Assembly: GCF_900460065.1 (NCBI RefSeq)
Contig: NZ_UAVD01000057.1
Location: 62,001 to 126,000, forward strand
Source: Streptomyces griseus
Lineage (GTDB): Bacteria > Actinomycetota > Actinomycetes > Streptomycetales > Streptomycetaceae
Direction of reading: 5' to 3'
DNA length: 64,000 nt
Part shown: in pieces, positions 1-8,709 of the stretch
How the letters are laid out: each line of letters begins with the position of its first letter
Numbering within the stretch: the first letter of the stretch is position 1
The notes under the pieces: generated by a model
The model's database searches: none
What the model saw: the letters and a program-made list of their open reading frames with translations, nothing else
Told to the model about the DNA's origin: nothing
Translations under genes and position numbers: made by a program

Positions 1-10
1 GATCACCGAA

Positions 11-499
11 GTGCCCGCCGGACACCCCCCAAGGCCCTCGAAGCGCAATCTTGTTGTCGCCGTGATCGCGGTCTTCGCGGTGATCGATGTGACAGTGGCG
101 GTGCTCCGCGAGCCGGCGTGGGCGATCGCGCTGCCGTTCCTTCAGATCTTCGCGTGCGCGGGAGCATTCATGGCTCTGACGCTGGGACGAGGCCTGTACG
201 ACGCGCTGCGCCTCCCCAAGCACGGCATCACGGTGATGGCAGAACTCGACCACTACACCGACAAGACCAAGGTGTACCGGTATGTGGACCAGGACGGCGA
301 GCTGCACTTCTACCGGGAGTCGACCGGCGGGCAGCAACTGGAGCTCAGCTACGACCCCTGCAACCCCAGCCGCGCCTCCGCCCGCCAGTCTCTGTACGGC
401 CAGGTCATGATGGCCCTGATGGCAGTCGTGGGCCTGGGTATGGCCTGCGGCGGGCTTGGATTCACCGGGTACCAGATCTTCCTCGCGTTGCGTCGCTGA
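11..499 (+). CDS. DUF3592-like small membrane protein
   Basis: A 162-residue protein with two N-terminal hydrophobic segments (about residues 14-32 and 37-58), a soluble middle section with a GITVMAEL-type start and a YRYVDQDGELHFY strand, and a C-terminal hydrophobic segment (about 130-158). The arrangement of two helices, a short beta-rich domain and a last helix is that of Streptomyces DUF3592-type membrane proteins. Function is unknown. The start is GTG at position 11, close to the window edge, so a slightly earlier start cannot be excluded. No partner gene is visible. Confidence 0.6.
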   Translation: MPAGHPPRPSKRNLVVAVIAVFAVIDVTVAVLREPAWAIALPFLQIFACAGAFMALTLGRGLYDALRLPKHGITVMAELDHYTDKTKVYRYVDQDGELHFYRESTGGQQLELSYDPCNPSRASARQSLYGQVMMALMAVVGLGMACGGLGFTGYQIFLALRR

Positions 500-543
500 C
501 TCGGTACGCGCGTGCCGGGCGCGTCTTGAGCTGGTTCCACCGC

Positions 544-780
544 TCAGGACTGCTCTTTCGCGCGGATGCGGGAGCCACCCACGCACGTACGTGACCAGTC
601 GAGTTCGCCGTCCGCGTTCAGGTCGGCGAGCAGGACCTGGTGCAGCCGGTCGAAGCCCCCTGCCTTCTGCCACCGGTCCGACACCGGCCGCGGCCCGGGC
701 AAACGCTCCGGCCACGGAGGCGGCAACGGTTCGATCAGAGCCCACAACTCATCGTCCGCGATCCACGGTCGACTACCCAC
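544..780 (-). pseudogene. IS5-type transposase remnant
   Basis: The 78 residues read like the N-terminus of an IS5-type transposase (DDELWALIEPLPPPWPE) joined directly to a more distal segment (DRLHQVLLADLNADGELDW). The intervening 20-30 residues seen in intact relatives are missing, and the frame ends soon after, before any catalytic domain. It is therefore an internally deleted, truncated remnant and not functional. The flanking 781-1015 holds no gene that I can recognise. Confidence 0.6.
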
Positions 781-1015
781 ACCTCACGAACGGCCGAATC
801 ATCCCACCGGTCACGGCCCACCAGGCCGTTTCAACAAGATCGTGTTGCGATCTCTCAGGGGTGCCCCGCGATTCCGGGCGGGCGCACGGCGAAAGATACG
901 GCCCTAGCCGCATCGCCGAGACGCCCTAATGCATCCAGTATGCGGGTGCGTCTCCGACGTGCGATGCGCCACGTCTGACGCCGTGCGCTGCTCCACCCGG
1001 AATCGCGAAATAATC

Positions 1016-1957
1016 CTAGTCCTGCCGATCCAGCCATTCTGAAATCACGCGGTTGGTTTCTTCGGGCATTTCTCCCTGGATCCAGTGCCCGCAGTCCAGG
1101 CCGACCACCTCCACGTTGGGCACGAACTCCGCCAGTCTTTCGAACCTCGGGATGGAAAGATCCCGGTCCCCGTAGATCATGAGGGCCGGCTGCTTGATCA
1201 TCGGTTCCGCGTCCGCCAGTAGGTGCCAGTTGCGGTCGAGGTTCCTGTACCAGTTGATGCCGCCGGTGAATCCCGACGTCTCGAACGCGGAGATGATGAC
1301 GGCCAGGTCGCTCTCGGTCATGGCCGGGTCGCCGAGTGGCGTCTCCGCCTCGGCGAGGTTGATGAATGCCATGCCCGGCTCAGGGGGTGTGGGGGGCACG
1401 TTCTTCCGGTAGAGATTGCGGATGAACCGGGAGGTGTTGGCATCGAGCACGGCGTCCGCGACGCCCGGCTGTCGGTTGAAGTGGACGAAGTAGAAGTCGT
1501 CGCCGAGGAGGGTTTCCATGACCTCGATCCACGGTTTCTCACCGCGTTCCATGTAGGGCAGGCTCAGGTTGATCAGCTTGTTCACCCGGTCGGGGTGCAA
1601 CTGGGCCAGGCTCCAGACGACGAACGCCCCCCAGTCGTGACCGACGAAGACGGCGTCCTCGTAGCCGTAGTGGTCCAGGAGCGCGACGAGGTCGCCCGTC
1701 AGGTGTGCGATGTCGTAGTCGGTCACCTCGGTCGGGCGGGATGAGTTGCCGTATCCCCGCTGGTTCGGTGCGATGACGTGGTAGCCGGTCGCGGCGAGGA
1801 CGGACATCTGGCGACGCCAGGTGATGGCGTGCTCCGGCCAGCCGTGGCAGAGCACGATGGGCTTGCCCATGTTTTCTCGGCCTGCTTCAAAGACTTCGAG
1901 CTCCACGCCATTGACCTGAACAAGGGTGGGCTCGGGGAAGTCTGCTCGGTTGGTCAC
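1016..1957 (-). CDS. alpha/beta hydrolase, epoxide-hydrolase-like
   Basis: A 313-residue soluble enzyme of the epoxide hydrolase/haloalkane dehalogenase group. The oxyanion-hole motif HGWPE lies at residues 39-43. The nucleophile elbow is GHDWGA with Asp108 as nucleophile, and the likely catalytic His is in a CGHW motif near residue 290. Such enzymes attack an epoxide or C-halogen carbon with the Asp and release product by hydrolysis; the substrate is unknown. The start is GTG, because the nearby ATG is followed at once by a stop, and it has a good GAGAGGAA ribosome site seven bases upstream. The gene is divergent from the WYL regulator at 2074, with a palindrome between them, so that regulator probably controls it. 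Confidence 0.85.
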   Translation of the reverse strand: MTNRADFPEPTLVQVNGVELEVFEAGRENMGKPIVLCHGWPEHAITWRRQMSVLAATGYHVIAPNQRGYGNSSRPTEVTDYDIAHLTGDLVALLDHYGYEDAVFVGHDWGAFVVWSLAQLHPDRVNKLINLSLPYMERGEKPWIEVMETLLGDDFYFVHFNRQPGVADAVLDANTSRFIRNLYRKNVPPTPPEPGMAFINLAEAETPLGDPAMTESDLAVIISAFETSGFTGGINWYRNLDRNWHLLADAEPMIKQPALMIYGDRDLSIPRFERLAEFVPNVEVVGLDCGHWIQGEMPEETNRVISEWLDRQD

Positions 1958-2029
1958 TGCATTTCCTCTCTGGGGCCGTCAGCCGGTGGGCGACCTCCTC
2001 GACGAGGTCATGACGCCAGGCTGCTACTC

Positions 2030-2054
2030 AAAGCGGTCACCGCATGACCGCTTT
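2030..2054. promoter_or_regulatory. palindromic operator between hydrolase and WYL regulator
   Basis: A perfect inverted repeat with 10-base arms, AAAGCGGTCA and TGACCGCTTT, and a 5-base spacer, in the divergent intergenic region. It is the natural binding site for a dimeric HTH regulator. It overlaps the upstream candidate start of the WYL gene (2044), which favours the later ATG at 2074. Operator function is inferred. Confidence 0.6.
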
Positions 2055-2073
2055 CCATGAGAATTTGGTCCGT

Positions 2074-3054
2074 ATGCGATTCGATCGGCTGGTGGCCGTG
2101 CTCCTCCTGCTCCAACGGCGCGAGCAGGTGACAGCCGCAGAGGTCTCCCGAGAGCTGGACGTCTCCGAGCGCACCGCCCGCCGGGACCTCGAAGCCCTGG
2201 CCATGGCCGGGGTGCCCGTGTACTCCGTGCGGGGCCGAGGCGGCGGCTGGCGCCTCGTGGGCGGAGCCCGTACCGACCTGTCCGGGTTGACCGCCAGTGA
2301 GGCCCGCGCCCTGTTCCTGGCCGTCGGTCCGGCCTCGGGTGCGACCCCGGCGATGAAGGCGGCTCTGCGCAAGCTCGTCCACGCTCTACCGAAGCCCTTC
2401 CAGATGGAGGCCGAGGCAGCAGCGTCGTCCCTGGTCGTAGACCCTCAGCGATGGGGAGCGAGCCGGATCGAGCCCCGGCCGCCTCGCTTCCTCGACGAAC
2501 TCCAGGACGCCGTGATCCGGGGCGTCCAGGTATCGCTCGGCTACGTCGACGGCAAAGGCGTCGAAACCCGGAGAACGGTCCACCCGCTGGGCATCGTCGC
2601 CAAAGGCCCTGTGTGGTACCTCGTCTCGAACACCGAGACCGGCCGGCGGGTCTTCCGGATCGACCGTGTGTCGTCCGCCGACCCGACCGAAAACCCTGTG
2701 CAACGCCCCGGGGACTTCGACCTTGCCGAGAGCTGGAACGAGATCGCCGAGGAGGTCGATCGCAAACGAACGCCGCTGGAGGTCTCGGCGGTATGCACAC
2801 CCGAGGGGATAGGCGTACTCCGGATGGCGCTCGGCGACCGACTCGACGTGGGAGGTCCCACGACCGACGGCCGCGTCGCGGTCGTGATCCGCGGCCCCAA
2901 CGAGTACATCCTCGCCGGCGAGCTCTCCGGGCTGGTGGAATGGGTCGAGGTGACCGCCCCTCCGGGTGTCCGGCACCGCATGGCCTCGATCGGCAATGCC
3001 CTCGTCGAACGATACGGCCGGCCACGCACCGGCGGAGGTCTTCACTCTTCTTGA
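2074..3054 (+). CDS. WYL-domain transcriptional regulator
   Basis: The protein has an N-terminal DeoR-type winged helix-turn-helix (VTAAEVSRELDVSERTARRD, about residues 22-41), a wing with GRGGGW, and a C-terminal WYL-type ligand-binding region (ETRRTVHPLGIVAKGPVWYL) followed by a C-terminal extension domain. Proteins of this family are DNA-binding regulators, many sensing nucleic acid or small ligands. The start at ATG 2074 gives the usual MRFDRL N-terminus; an earlier in-frame ATG at 2044 would lie inside the palindrome. It is divergent from the epoxide-hydrolase-like gene, and mutual regulation is likely. The effector is unknown. Confidence 0.85.
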   Translation: MRFDRLVAVLLLLQRREQVTAAEVSRELDVSERTARRDLEALAMAGVPVYSVRGRGGGWRLVGGARTDLSGLTASEARALFLAVGPASGATPAMKAALRKLVHALPKPFQMEAEAAASSLVVDPQRWGASRIEPRPPRFLDELQDAVIRGVQVSLGYVDGKGVETRRTVHPLGIVAKGPVWYLVSNTETGRRVFRIDRVSSADPTENPVQRPGDFDLAESWNEIAEEVDRKRTPLEVSAVCTPEGIGVLRMALGDRLDVGGPTTDGRVAVVIRGPNEYILAGELSGLVEWVEVTAPPGVRHRMASIGNALVERYGRPRTGGGLHSS

Positions 3055-3420
3055 AGCGGACGAGGTGGGGCTTCGAGACCGACGCCCGCATCATGGTGCG
3101 CCGCGACGCCATCGGGCGTCTCCGGCGGGCGAGGCACCAAGACGCAGTCCACGATGAGAACGGCACTTGTCGGACGGGTCAGGACGTGACAGGACGGGAC
3201 GGGAGCCTGGTGGCGGGCACCGAAGGAAGCACCGGACCGGTGACAGTGGTCACCGGTCCGGTAGGCACGATGCTGCCGCTCAACGGACCCTCCGGACGAA
3301 CGCCCGCCGCGTCGCCGCCGTCGCTGAGCCCCCGTCCGCGGGCCGGCCCGGCTTTCGCGTCAGAGAACGTTCGTCATCGTCGAGCCGTGAGAAGGAGGAT
3401 GAGTGGCCCAGGCGACCGAC
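3055..3420. other. convergent intergenic region
   Basis: No gene recognised. It separates the convergent WYL gene and ABC exporter operon and contains one strong stem-loop (3231-3262). Confidence 0.6.
3231..3262. terminator. strong hairpin, probable bidirectional terminator
   Basis: A perfect 14-bp stem (ACCGGACCGGTGAC with GTCACCGGTCCGGT) and a 4-base loop. It lies between two convergent transcription units, where a shared terminator is expected. There is no T tract, which is common in Streptomyces. Confidence 0.7.
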
Positions 3421-4221
3421 TCAGTGCCCGCTGCTCTCGTAGTAGCGGGATTGCCGCTCCCAGAAGCGGTACGCCGCGTACATGAGGACGACCCCGATGC
3501 CCGGAGCACCCCAGGCGAGCCATTCCGGCACGGCGAGTTCTTCGCCCCGGTCCATGAGCACCGTCGCCGGCAGATACGCGACGAAGGCGAGCGGGAAGAC
3601 GAAAGTCAGGGCGAAGCCGGCCACCGGGCCGAAGATCTTCAGCGGGTAGTTGCCGAAGTCGCTGAAGATCATGTCGATGGCGAACTTGATGGGGGAGACC
3701 CTCTTCATCCTGAAGACCAGTGCGGAGGCCGCCAGTTGCAGGGAACCCTCGACCAGCGCGCCGCCCACCACCGCGAGCAGGAGGAAGCAGACGGCTCCCG
3801 GCGACCAGTCGACCGGCGCTGAGGCCGAGGCGATGACCAACAGAGCCGATCCGCCCGCCAGGTCGCCGAGCGAGCTCAGCCGCACCCTTCGCGTGAGGAG
3901 CTGGACCAGTGGTGACACCGGTCGGACGAGATAGCGGTCGTACTCGCCCTCGATGACGACCTCGTCGACGTGGATCAGCTGGTGACCGGGGAGCACCCAC
4001 AGGCCGTGGGCGGTGAGCCTCATACCGTAGAGGAAGGCGATCTCTCCCAGTCCCCAGCCGCCGACCTGCCCGAAACGGTCCAGCACCGCCCAGATGAAGG
4101 CCAGTCCGACGCCCTGGTAGAACAGGCCGCCGATGATGTTGATGAACAGGTTGCCCCGGTACTGGAACTCGGCGCGGAACGCCGCACCGGCCAGCAGCAG
4201 ATAGACACGTGGGCCTCGCAT
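3421..4221 (-). CDS. ABC-2 family transporter permease, second subunit
   Basis: A 266-residue integral membrane protein with about six hydrophobic helices and the DUF990 (ABC2_membrane_6) character typical of actinobacterial three-component exporters. It carries the motif EGEYDRYLVRPVSP, which marks this family's cytoplasmic loop before the central helices. It starts six bases after the stop of the first permease, so it is the last gene of a tight ATPase-permease-permease operon read on the minus strand. The substrate is not evident; relatives are linked to drug or lipid export. Confidence 0.85.
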   Translation of the reverse strand: MRGPRVYLLLAGAAFRAEFQYRGNLFINIIGGLFYQGVGLAFIWAVLDRFGQVGGWGLGEIAFLYGMRLTAHGLWVLPGHQLIHVDEVVIEGEYDRYLVRPVSPLVQLLTRRVRLSSLGDLAGGSALLVIASASAPVDWSPGAVCFLLLAVVGGALVEGSLQLAASALVFRMKRVSPIKFAIDMIFSDFGNYPLKIFGPVAGFALTFVFPLAFVAYLPATVLMDRGEELAVPEWLAWGAPGIGVVLMYAAYRFWERQSRYYESSGH

Positions 4222-4227
4222 GGTTGT

Positions 4228-5067
4228 TCATCCCCCCTGTGACAGGACGCGGCGCCGGGCGCGCGACCAGACGAACGAGGCCAGTGTTCCGAGGGCGGCG
4301 ATCCACGCGAGCTGGACCCCGAGGGCGGCCGCGATACCGACCCCCTCCACCTGGCCCAGGTAGACGGCCGCCGGGGTGTACGCGGTGGCCTGGAACGGCA
4401 GCCATTCCGCCGCTGCTCTGATCGGTCCGGGCATGAACCACAACGGGACCAGGGCACCGGAGAAGAACTGCGCGACGAACCGGTAGGCCATCAGGGCGCC
4501 GCTCACCTCCAGGGTCCAGAAGGAGACCATGCCGAGCAGCAGCCCGAGCAGCTGGTTCACGAGCAGCGCGCCGATCAGCGCCACCGGGTAGGCGAACCCC
4601 GCGGCCGTCGAGGCGGGCGCCTGGCCCGCGCCGATGAGCAGGGCGAACGGCAGCGCCACCAGCAGGACCGGGACCGCGGCTGATGCCCACCCGAGCTGGC
4701 CGGCGAGCATCTGCCCCGGGAAGCCGACGGGCCGCAGCAGGTCCACGGCGACCTTCCCCTCCCGTACCCGCTGGTCGATGGGGGAGGACCGCCACGGGCT
4801 GACGAGGTGGTACTGGAGCGTCGTCAGCGTCGCGTACGCCGTCATGGTGGTGAGGCCGAGTCCGTCCACCTCCTCGCGGCCGTCGTACAGGGCCTTCCAC
4901 ACCACCGTCAGCAACCAGATCTGGAGGAGCATCATGGCGAAGGACGACAGATAGGCCGTGCGGTAGGTGAGGGCGGCGCGGAACTCCATCCGGGCACAGG
5001 CGAGATGAGCCCGCAGCAGCGTCACGACGGGCTGCTTCGCGGCGGCGTCCGCCATGAGGGCGCTCAT
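4228..5067 (-). CDS. ABC-2 family transporter permease, first subunit
   Basis: A 279-residue polytopic membrane protein with about six helices (for example YLSSFAMMLLQIWLLTVVW and PVLLVALPFALLIG) and the VREGKVAVDLLRPV loop that parallels the RYLVRP loop of the second permease. The start ATG at 5067 overlaps the ATPase stop as ATGA, a sign of translational coupling. With the second permease it should form the membrane channel of an ABC-2 exporter. An earlier in-frame start would run far into the ATPase gene and was rejected. Confidence 0.85.
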   Translation of the reverse strand: MSALMADAAAKQPVVTLLRAHLACARMEFRAALTYRTAYLSSFAMMLLQIWLLTVVWKALYDGREEVDGLGLTTMTAYATLTTLQYHLVSPWRSSPIDQRVREGKVAVDLLRPVGFPGQMLAGQLGWASAAVPVLLVALPFALLIGAGQAPASTAAGFAYPVALIGALLVNQLLGLLLGMVSFWTLEVSGALMAYRFVAQFFSGALVPLWFMPGPIRAAAEWLPFQATAYTPAAVYLGQVEGVGIAAALGVQLAWIAALGTLASFVWSRARRRVLSQGG

Positions 5068-6035
5068 CCGCGGTCCGCGTAGATCCGGTGGATGACGCTC
5101 TCCAGTTCGGGTTCCACGATCGACAGATCGGTCACCCGGTGCTGCGCCAGCACCGCGGCCACCAGGTCCGCGGGTGGTGTCCGTACGGGGTCGAAGCGCA
5201 GCCACACCTTTCCGCCTTCTCGGCGGACGACTTCCGCGCCCTCGACGCTCTCCAGCCCGTCGGTCTGCACCACGAGTTCGCGGTGCGGGGCGTAACGGGT
5301 CTTCAGCTCGTCGACGGCGCCGTCGTAGGCGACTTTGCCGTGGTCGATGAGGATGATCCGGTCGCAGAGTTCCTCGACGTCGTCGAGGTCGTGGGTGGTG
5401 AGGATGACCGTGGTCCCCGAGGTGCGGTTCAGCTCCCCGACGAAGGTGCGTATGCGCTCCTTGGCGATGACGTCGAGCCCGACGGTCGGCTCGTCCAGGT
5501 AGAGGATGTCCGGGTCGTAGAGCATCGCGGCGGCGAGGTCGCCGCGCATCCTCTGGCCCAGGGAGAGCTGGCGGACGGGGGTGTCGAGGAACGGACCGAG
5601 GTCGAGCACTTCGCTGAACTGCCGCTGCTTCTCGCGGAACCGGGCCTGCGGTACGTCGTAGAGACGGCTGATCAGCCAGAGCGAGTCGCGCAGTGGCAGG
5701 TCCCACCAGAGCTGGCTGCGCTGGCCGAAGACCACGCCTATTCGGCGGGCGTTGCGGGAGCGGTCCCGCCAGGGGGTGGTGCCGGCGACCGTGACGGTGC
5801 CGGATGTGGGTACGAGGATGCCGGTGAGCATCTTGATGGTGGTGGACTTACCCGCACCGTTGGGCCCGAGATAGCCGACCATCTCACCCCGCTGGACGGT
5901 GAAGTTCACGCCGTCGACCGCCCGTTTGACGGTCTGCTCACGTGTCAGCAGGGTGCGGATGCCGGCGAAGGCGCCCTCCTGCTGTTTGGGTCGGCTGAAC
6001 TCCTTGACGAGGTCTGCTACCTCGATGACGGGCAT
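5064..6035 (-). CDS. ABC exporter ATP-binding subunit
   Basis: A 323-residue cytoplasmic ATPase driving the two downstream permeases. Walker A is GPNGAGKST, the signature is LSLGQRM, Walker B is ILYLDEPTVGLD, and the H-loop is in LTTHDLDD. A C-terminal extension of about 70 residues (the DUF4162 region of NatA/DrrA-like proteins) follows. The ATG start at 6035 has an AGGAG ribosome site eight bases upstream. It is the first gene of the exporter operon; the azlD-like frame upstream overlaps its first 19 bases, so transcription may be shared. Such exporters often carry drugs, lipids or peptides, but nothing here fixes the substrate. Confidence 0.9.
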   Translation of the reverse strand: MPVIEVADLVKEFSRPKQQEGAFAGIRTLLTREQTVKRAVDGVNFTVQRGEMVGYLGPNGAGKSTTIKMLTGILVPTSGTVTVAGTTPWRDRSRNARRIGVVFGQRSQLWWDLPLRDSLWLISRLYDVPQARFREKQRQFSEVLDLGPFLDTPVRQLSLGQRMRGDLAAAMLYDPDILYLDEPTVGLDVIAKERIRTFVGELNRTSGTTVILTTHDLDDVEELCDRIILIDHGKVAYDGAVDELKTRYAPHRELVVQTDGLESVEGAEVVRREGGKVWLRFDPVRTPPADLVAAVLAQHRVTDLSIVEPELESVIHRIYADRG

Positions 6036-6466
6036 GTGTGCCTCTCCTGGAGGGGGCCGGGCCCTGACGGGCGAGGTCTGAGAGTCTGCACACGGCTTCT
6101 TGGTCTAGTCCAATCATTTATGTTGTCCGCTGCCGGCCGGGTGGATGGCTCCGTGCGCTTCCACACCCAGATGCGCAGAGCCGCCGTCACGGCGACCGCC
6201 GCGGCCAGGGCCACGGGGAGCGGGGCCCGATGCCGCAGAAGCAGCGGAACCACTGCGAGTCCGGCGATCATCGTGGGGTCCCAAGAGGTCCATCGGGGGC
6301 CCAGCACGGATACGACGATGAAGCCGGCGAGCAGGGCCGGGGCGGTGAGGGCGATCATGGCCTGTGCCCGTGGGGGTGGTGTTCGCCCGCCGAGGACGGC
6401 GGGGCCCAAGGCTTTGCAGGCGAAGCTGAGGGCGGCGACGGCGGCGATGGTGAGCCAGAGGGTCAT
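6017..6466 (-). CDS. azlD: AzlD-family membrane protein, orphan
   Basis: The first 100 residues are a clear AzlD (branched-chain amino acid transport) small membrane subunit with four helices, for example LTIAAVAALSFACKALG and MIALTAPALLAGFIVVSVLG. AzlD normally follows AzlC, the large subunit, but no azlC is present upstream; a CGNR remnant on the other strand occupies that place. The frame runs on for about 49 polar, Arg- and Pro-rich residues past the usual end and overlaps the ABC ATPase start, so the original stop was probably lost. It may be a deletion leftover with no function alone. Confidence 0.65.
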   Translation of the reverse strand: MTLWLTIAAVAALSFACKALGPAVLGGRTPPPRAQAMIALTAPALLAGFIVVSVLGPRWTSWDPTMIAGLAVVPLLLRHRAPLPVALAAAVAVTAALRIWVWKRTEPSTRPAADNINDWTRPRSRVQTLRPRPSGPGPLQERHTCPSSR

Positions 6467-6582
6467 GGTGCGGCCTCTTCGTCGAACTGGGCGGAGCGCA
6501 GAACTCCTTCGGGCGGTTCGGCCCGCCCGGCCGCTTCGGTGGGTTCGGCCGCTACCGCTACGTCTGTTTCCTCGGCCACTGC

Positions 6583-7021
6583 GTGCCGGGTGGGTCCGGA
6601 TGGGGCGACCCCGCAGCCCCGGGAACGGTGGTGGTGGCCCTCCGAGACCTGCGCGCCACACTCTGGCCCCTGTTGGACGCCCTCGTCGACGGTGAGGAGC
6701 TGCCTGCCGTGGAATGGGAGGCGTTGCGCCGGTCTCTGGTGCTGGCGGCGGGAGCGCGCCGTGCTGCCCCCTGTTTTCCCCCTGCGCTGGGAGCACGGCA
6801 CGGACCGGCTCGACCGTCTGCGCGATGTGCTGGCGCTGCGGGCGGACGAGTTGCTGGGCGGGGACGGTCTTGGGCGGATCCGGCGCTGTGCGGGCCCCGG
6901 ATGCGGCTGGTTCTTCGTTGACCGCTCCCGCAGTGGATCCCGGCGCTGGTGCAGCTCGCGGGACTGGGGGAACCGGGACCGTGCCAGGCGTCACTATGCC
7001 CGTACCCGGCAGCGCGGGTAG
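6583..7021 (+). pseudogene. CGNR zinc-finger regulator remnant
   Basis: Two frames together give the C-terminal half of a CGNR-type (ABATE plus zinc finger) actinobacterial regulator. The first frame gives LDALVDGEELPAVEWEALRR. After about position 6755 the next frame gives DRLDRLRDVLALRADELL and then the finger CAGPGC, RRWCSS, WGNR. The fourth Cys of the CGNR motif is Trp here, and the N-terminal ABATE domain is absent. The frameshift, truncation and lost zinc ligand make this a pseudogene. Confidence 0.65.
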
Positions 7022-7423
7022 CCCGCGCGAAGGCCACCGGGACTCATTCGCTTTCGGGGACACCCGGCACACCCGGATGTCCCCGGCCCGGCGGCGCTCA
7101 GTCCGCTCGTGGACGTCTGCGACGGAGATCGGGGACAACTGGGCGACCTGCTCCGTGTGTTGTCTCGGGACGTTGGTGACACGCGTGCTGGGTTCTTGAT
7201 ACGGGTGAGGGCTTCCGGGTCCGGTGCGGTGACATCTCCACCGAGACCAGGAGGCCTTCGTGGTCCACCGTGCTGCCCCGCTGACCGAGACGGGTGGGGC
7301 AGGGCGGGGCAGGTTGGGGTGTGCTGGCTGGTATCGGGGGCTGGTCTTCACGGGTCTGGAGGGCCGCGGGCCGGAGTGCTCGACGTTTCGGCCGTGTCCC
7401 GGACACGGACGCGGAACGGCTCG
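7022..7423. other. stretch without a recognised gene
   Basis: Open frames exist on both strands because of the high GC, but none has a recognisable family or a good start. Nothing else was seen. Confidence 0.5.
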
Positions 7424-7464
7424 GGCCGGGCACGGACACGGGGTTGCCGTGTCCGTGCCCGGCC
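7424..7464 (-). terminator. 18-bp hairpin downstream of the subtilisin gene
   Basis: A perfect stem of 18 bp (GGCCGGGCACGGACACGG pairing with CCGTGTCCGTGCCCGGCC) around a 5-base loop, starting 31 bases past the protease stop. Its position and strength make it a convincing terminator. Confidence 0.8.
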
Positions 7465-7494
7465 GTCGGTTGCCGTGTCGGGTTGTTCCCGTGG

Positions 7495-8709
7495 TTACGG
7501 GATGAGCCTGAGGAGCTTGTTCGGAGAGCCTGTTCCGACGCCGGTGAGGACGTTGGAGGTCGCACCGTTCACGAGGGCCGTGCCCACGGCTGCGGGTGAG
7601 GAACCCGGGTGGTTCGTGAGGTAGACGGCGGCTGCGCCGGCGACATGCGGGGCGGCGAAGGACGTTCCGTTGCCGGTGTAGGTGGCGGTGTCCGAGGTCG
7701 CCCAGCCGGCGGTGATGTCGGATCCCGGTGCGAAGAGGTCCACGAGGGGGCCGTGGTTGGAGTAGGTGGCGCGGGCGTCGGTCCTGGTGGTGGCGCCGAC
7801 GGTGAGCGCGGTCTCCACGCGGGCGGGGGAGAAGCCGGAGGCGGGTGCGTTCGAATTGCCGGCCGCGATCGAGTAGATCACGCCGGAGGCGATCGACTGG
7901 CGTACGGCGTTGTCCAGGGCGGTGCTGGGGCCGCCGCCGAGCGAGACGTTGGCGACGGAGGAGGCGACGTGGTTGGCGGTGATCCAGTCGACACCGGCGA
8001 TGACACCGGCGGTGGTGCCGGAACCGCTGTTGTTGAGGACCCGCACAGCGACGATCTTGGCCTTCTTGGCGACGCCGTAGACGGTACCGGCGGCGGTCGT
8101 GGCGACGTGGGTCCCGTGGCCGTTGCCGTCCTGTGCGACGTTGTCGTTGTCGACGAAGTCGTAGCCGTTGGACGCCCGGCCGGCGATGTCCTGGTGTGTG
8201 ATGCGTACGCCGGTGTCCAGAACGTAGACCGTGGTGTTGGCGCCGGCCGAGTCCGGGTAGGTGAACGTGCCGTTCAGCGGCAGGTTCGGCTGGTCGATCC
8301 GGTCGAGGCCCCAGGGCGCGTTGGTCTGGGTGGCGGTCGCGTGGACCTTCTGGTTCTGCTCGACGGAGGCGACCGCGGGGTCGGCGGCGAGCCGCTTGGC
8401 GCCGGTGCTGCTGAGCTCGGCGGCGTATCCGTTGAGCGCCGAGGTGTAGGTGCGTTCGATCCGGCCGCCGTAGCCCGCTATGAGCTTCTTGCCCTGAGCC
8501 GCGGACGCGCGGAGGCCGGCTGTCTCCTTGAGGGTGACGATGTAGCTGCCGGGAATCGCCCCGGCCGCACCGGCGTGCAGGACTCTGCCCTCGGGTGCGG
8601 GAGCCGCCTGTGCCGGTAAGGCCGCACCTGCGCCGACCGCGAGTGCCAGTGTGGTGGCCGCGGCCACCGCGCCGGCGATGCGTCGCCTGGTAGTGCGCGC
8701 TGCTGTCAT
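7495..8709 (-). CDS. secreted S8 (subtilisin/proteinase K-like) serine protease
   Basis: A 404-residue preproprotease. Residues 1-35 form a signal peptide (RTTRRR then a hydrophobic Ala-rich core ending LPAQAA), consistent with secretion. Residues about 54-122 are an I9 inhibitor/chaperone propeptide (SYIVTLKE to VASVEQNQ). The catalytic domain has Asp165 (VYVLDTGV), His198 (GNGHGTHVA), oxyanion Asn285 (AAGN) and Ser350 (GTSFAAPHVAG). All catalytic residues are present, so it should be active outside the cell. The start at 8709 has a GGAGACC ribosome site, and a strong hairpin follows the stop. It is a single-gene unit. Confidence 0.95.
   Translation of the reverse strand: MTAARTTRRRIAGAVAAATTLALAVGAGAALPAQAAPAPEGRVLHAGAAGAIPGSYIVTLKETAGLRASAAQGKKLIAGYGGRIERTYTSALNGYAAELSSTGAKRLAADPAVASVEQNQKVHATATQTNAPWGLDRIDQPNLPLNGTFTYPDSAGANTTVYVLDTGVRITHQDIAGRASNGYDFVDNDNVAQDGNGHGTHVATTAAGTVYGVAKKAKIVAVRVLNNSGSGTTAGVIAGVDWITANHVASSVANVSLGGGPSTALDNAVRQSIASGVIYSIAAGNSNAPASGFSPARVETALTVGATTRTDARATYSNHGPLVDLFAPGSDITAGWATSDTATYTGNGTSFAAPHVAGAAAVYLTNHPGSSPAAVGTALVNGATSNVLTGVGTGSPNKLLRLIP

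Noticed and set aside
5068..5706. N-terminal extension of the first ABC permease through the ATPase gene
   Set aside because: It is Arg/Pro-rich antisense-frame sequence; the ATGA overlap at 5067 is the natural start.
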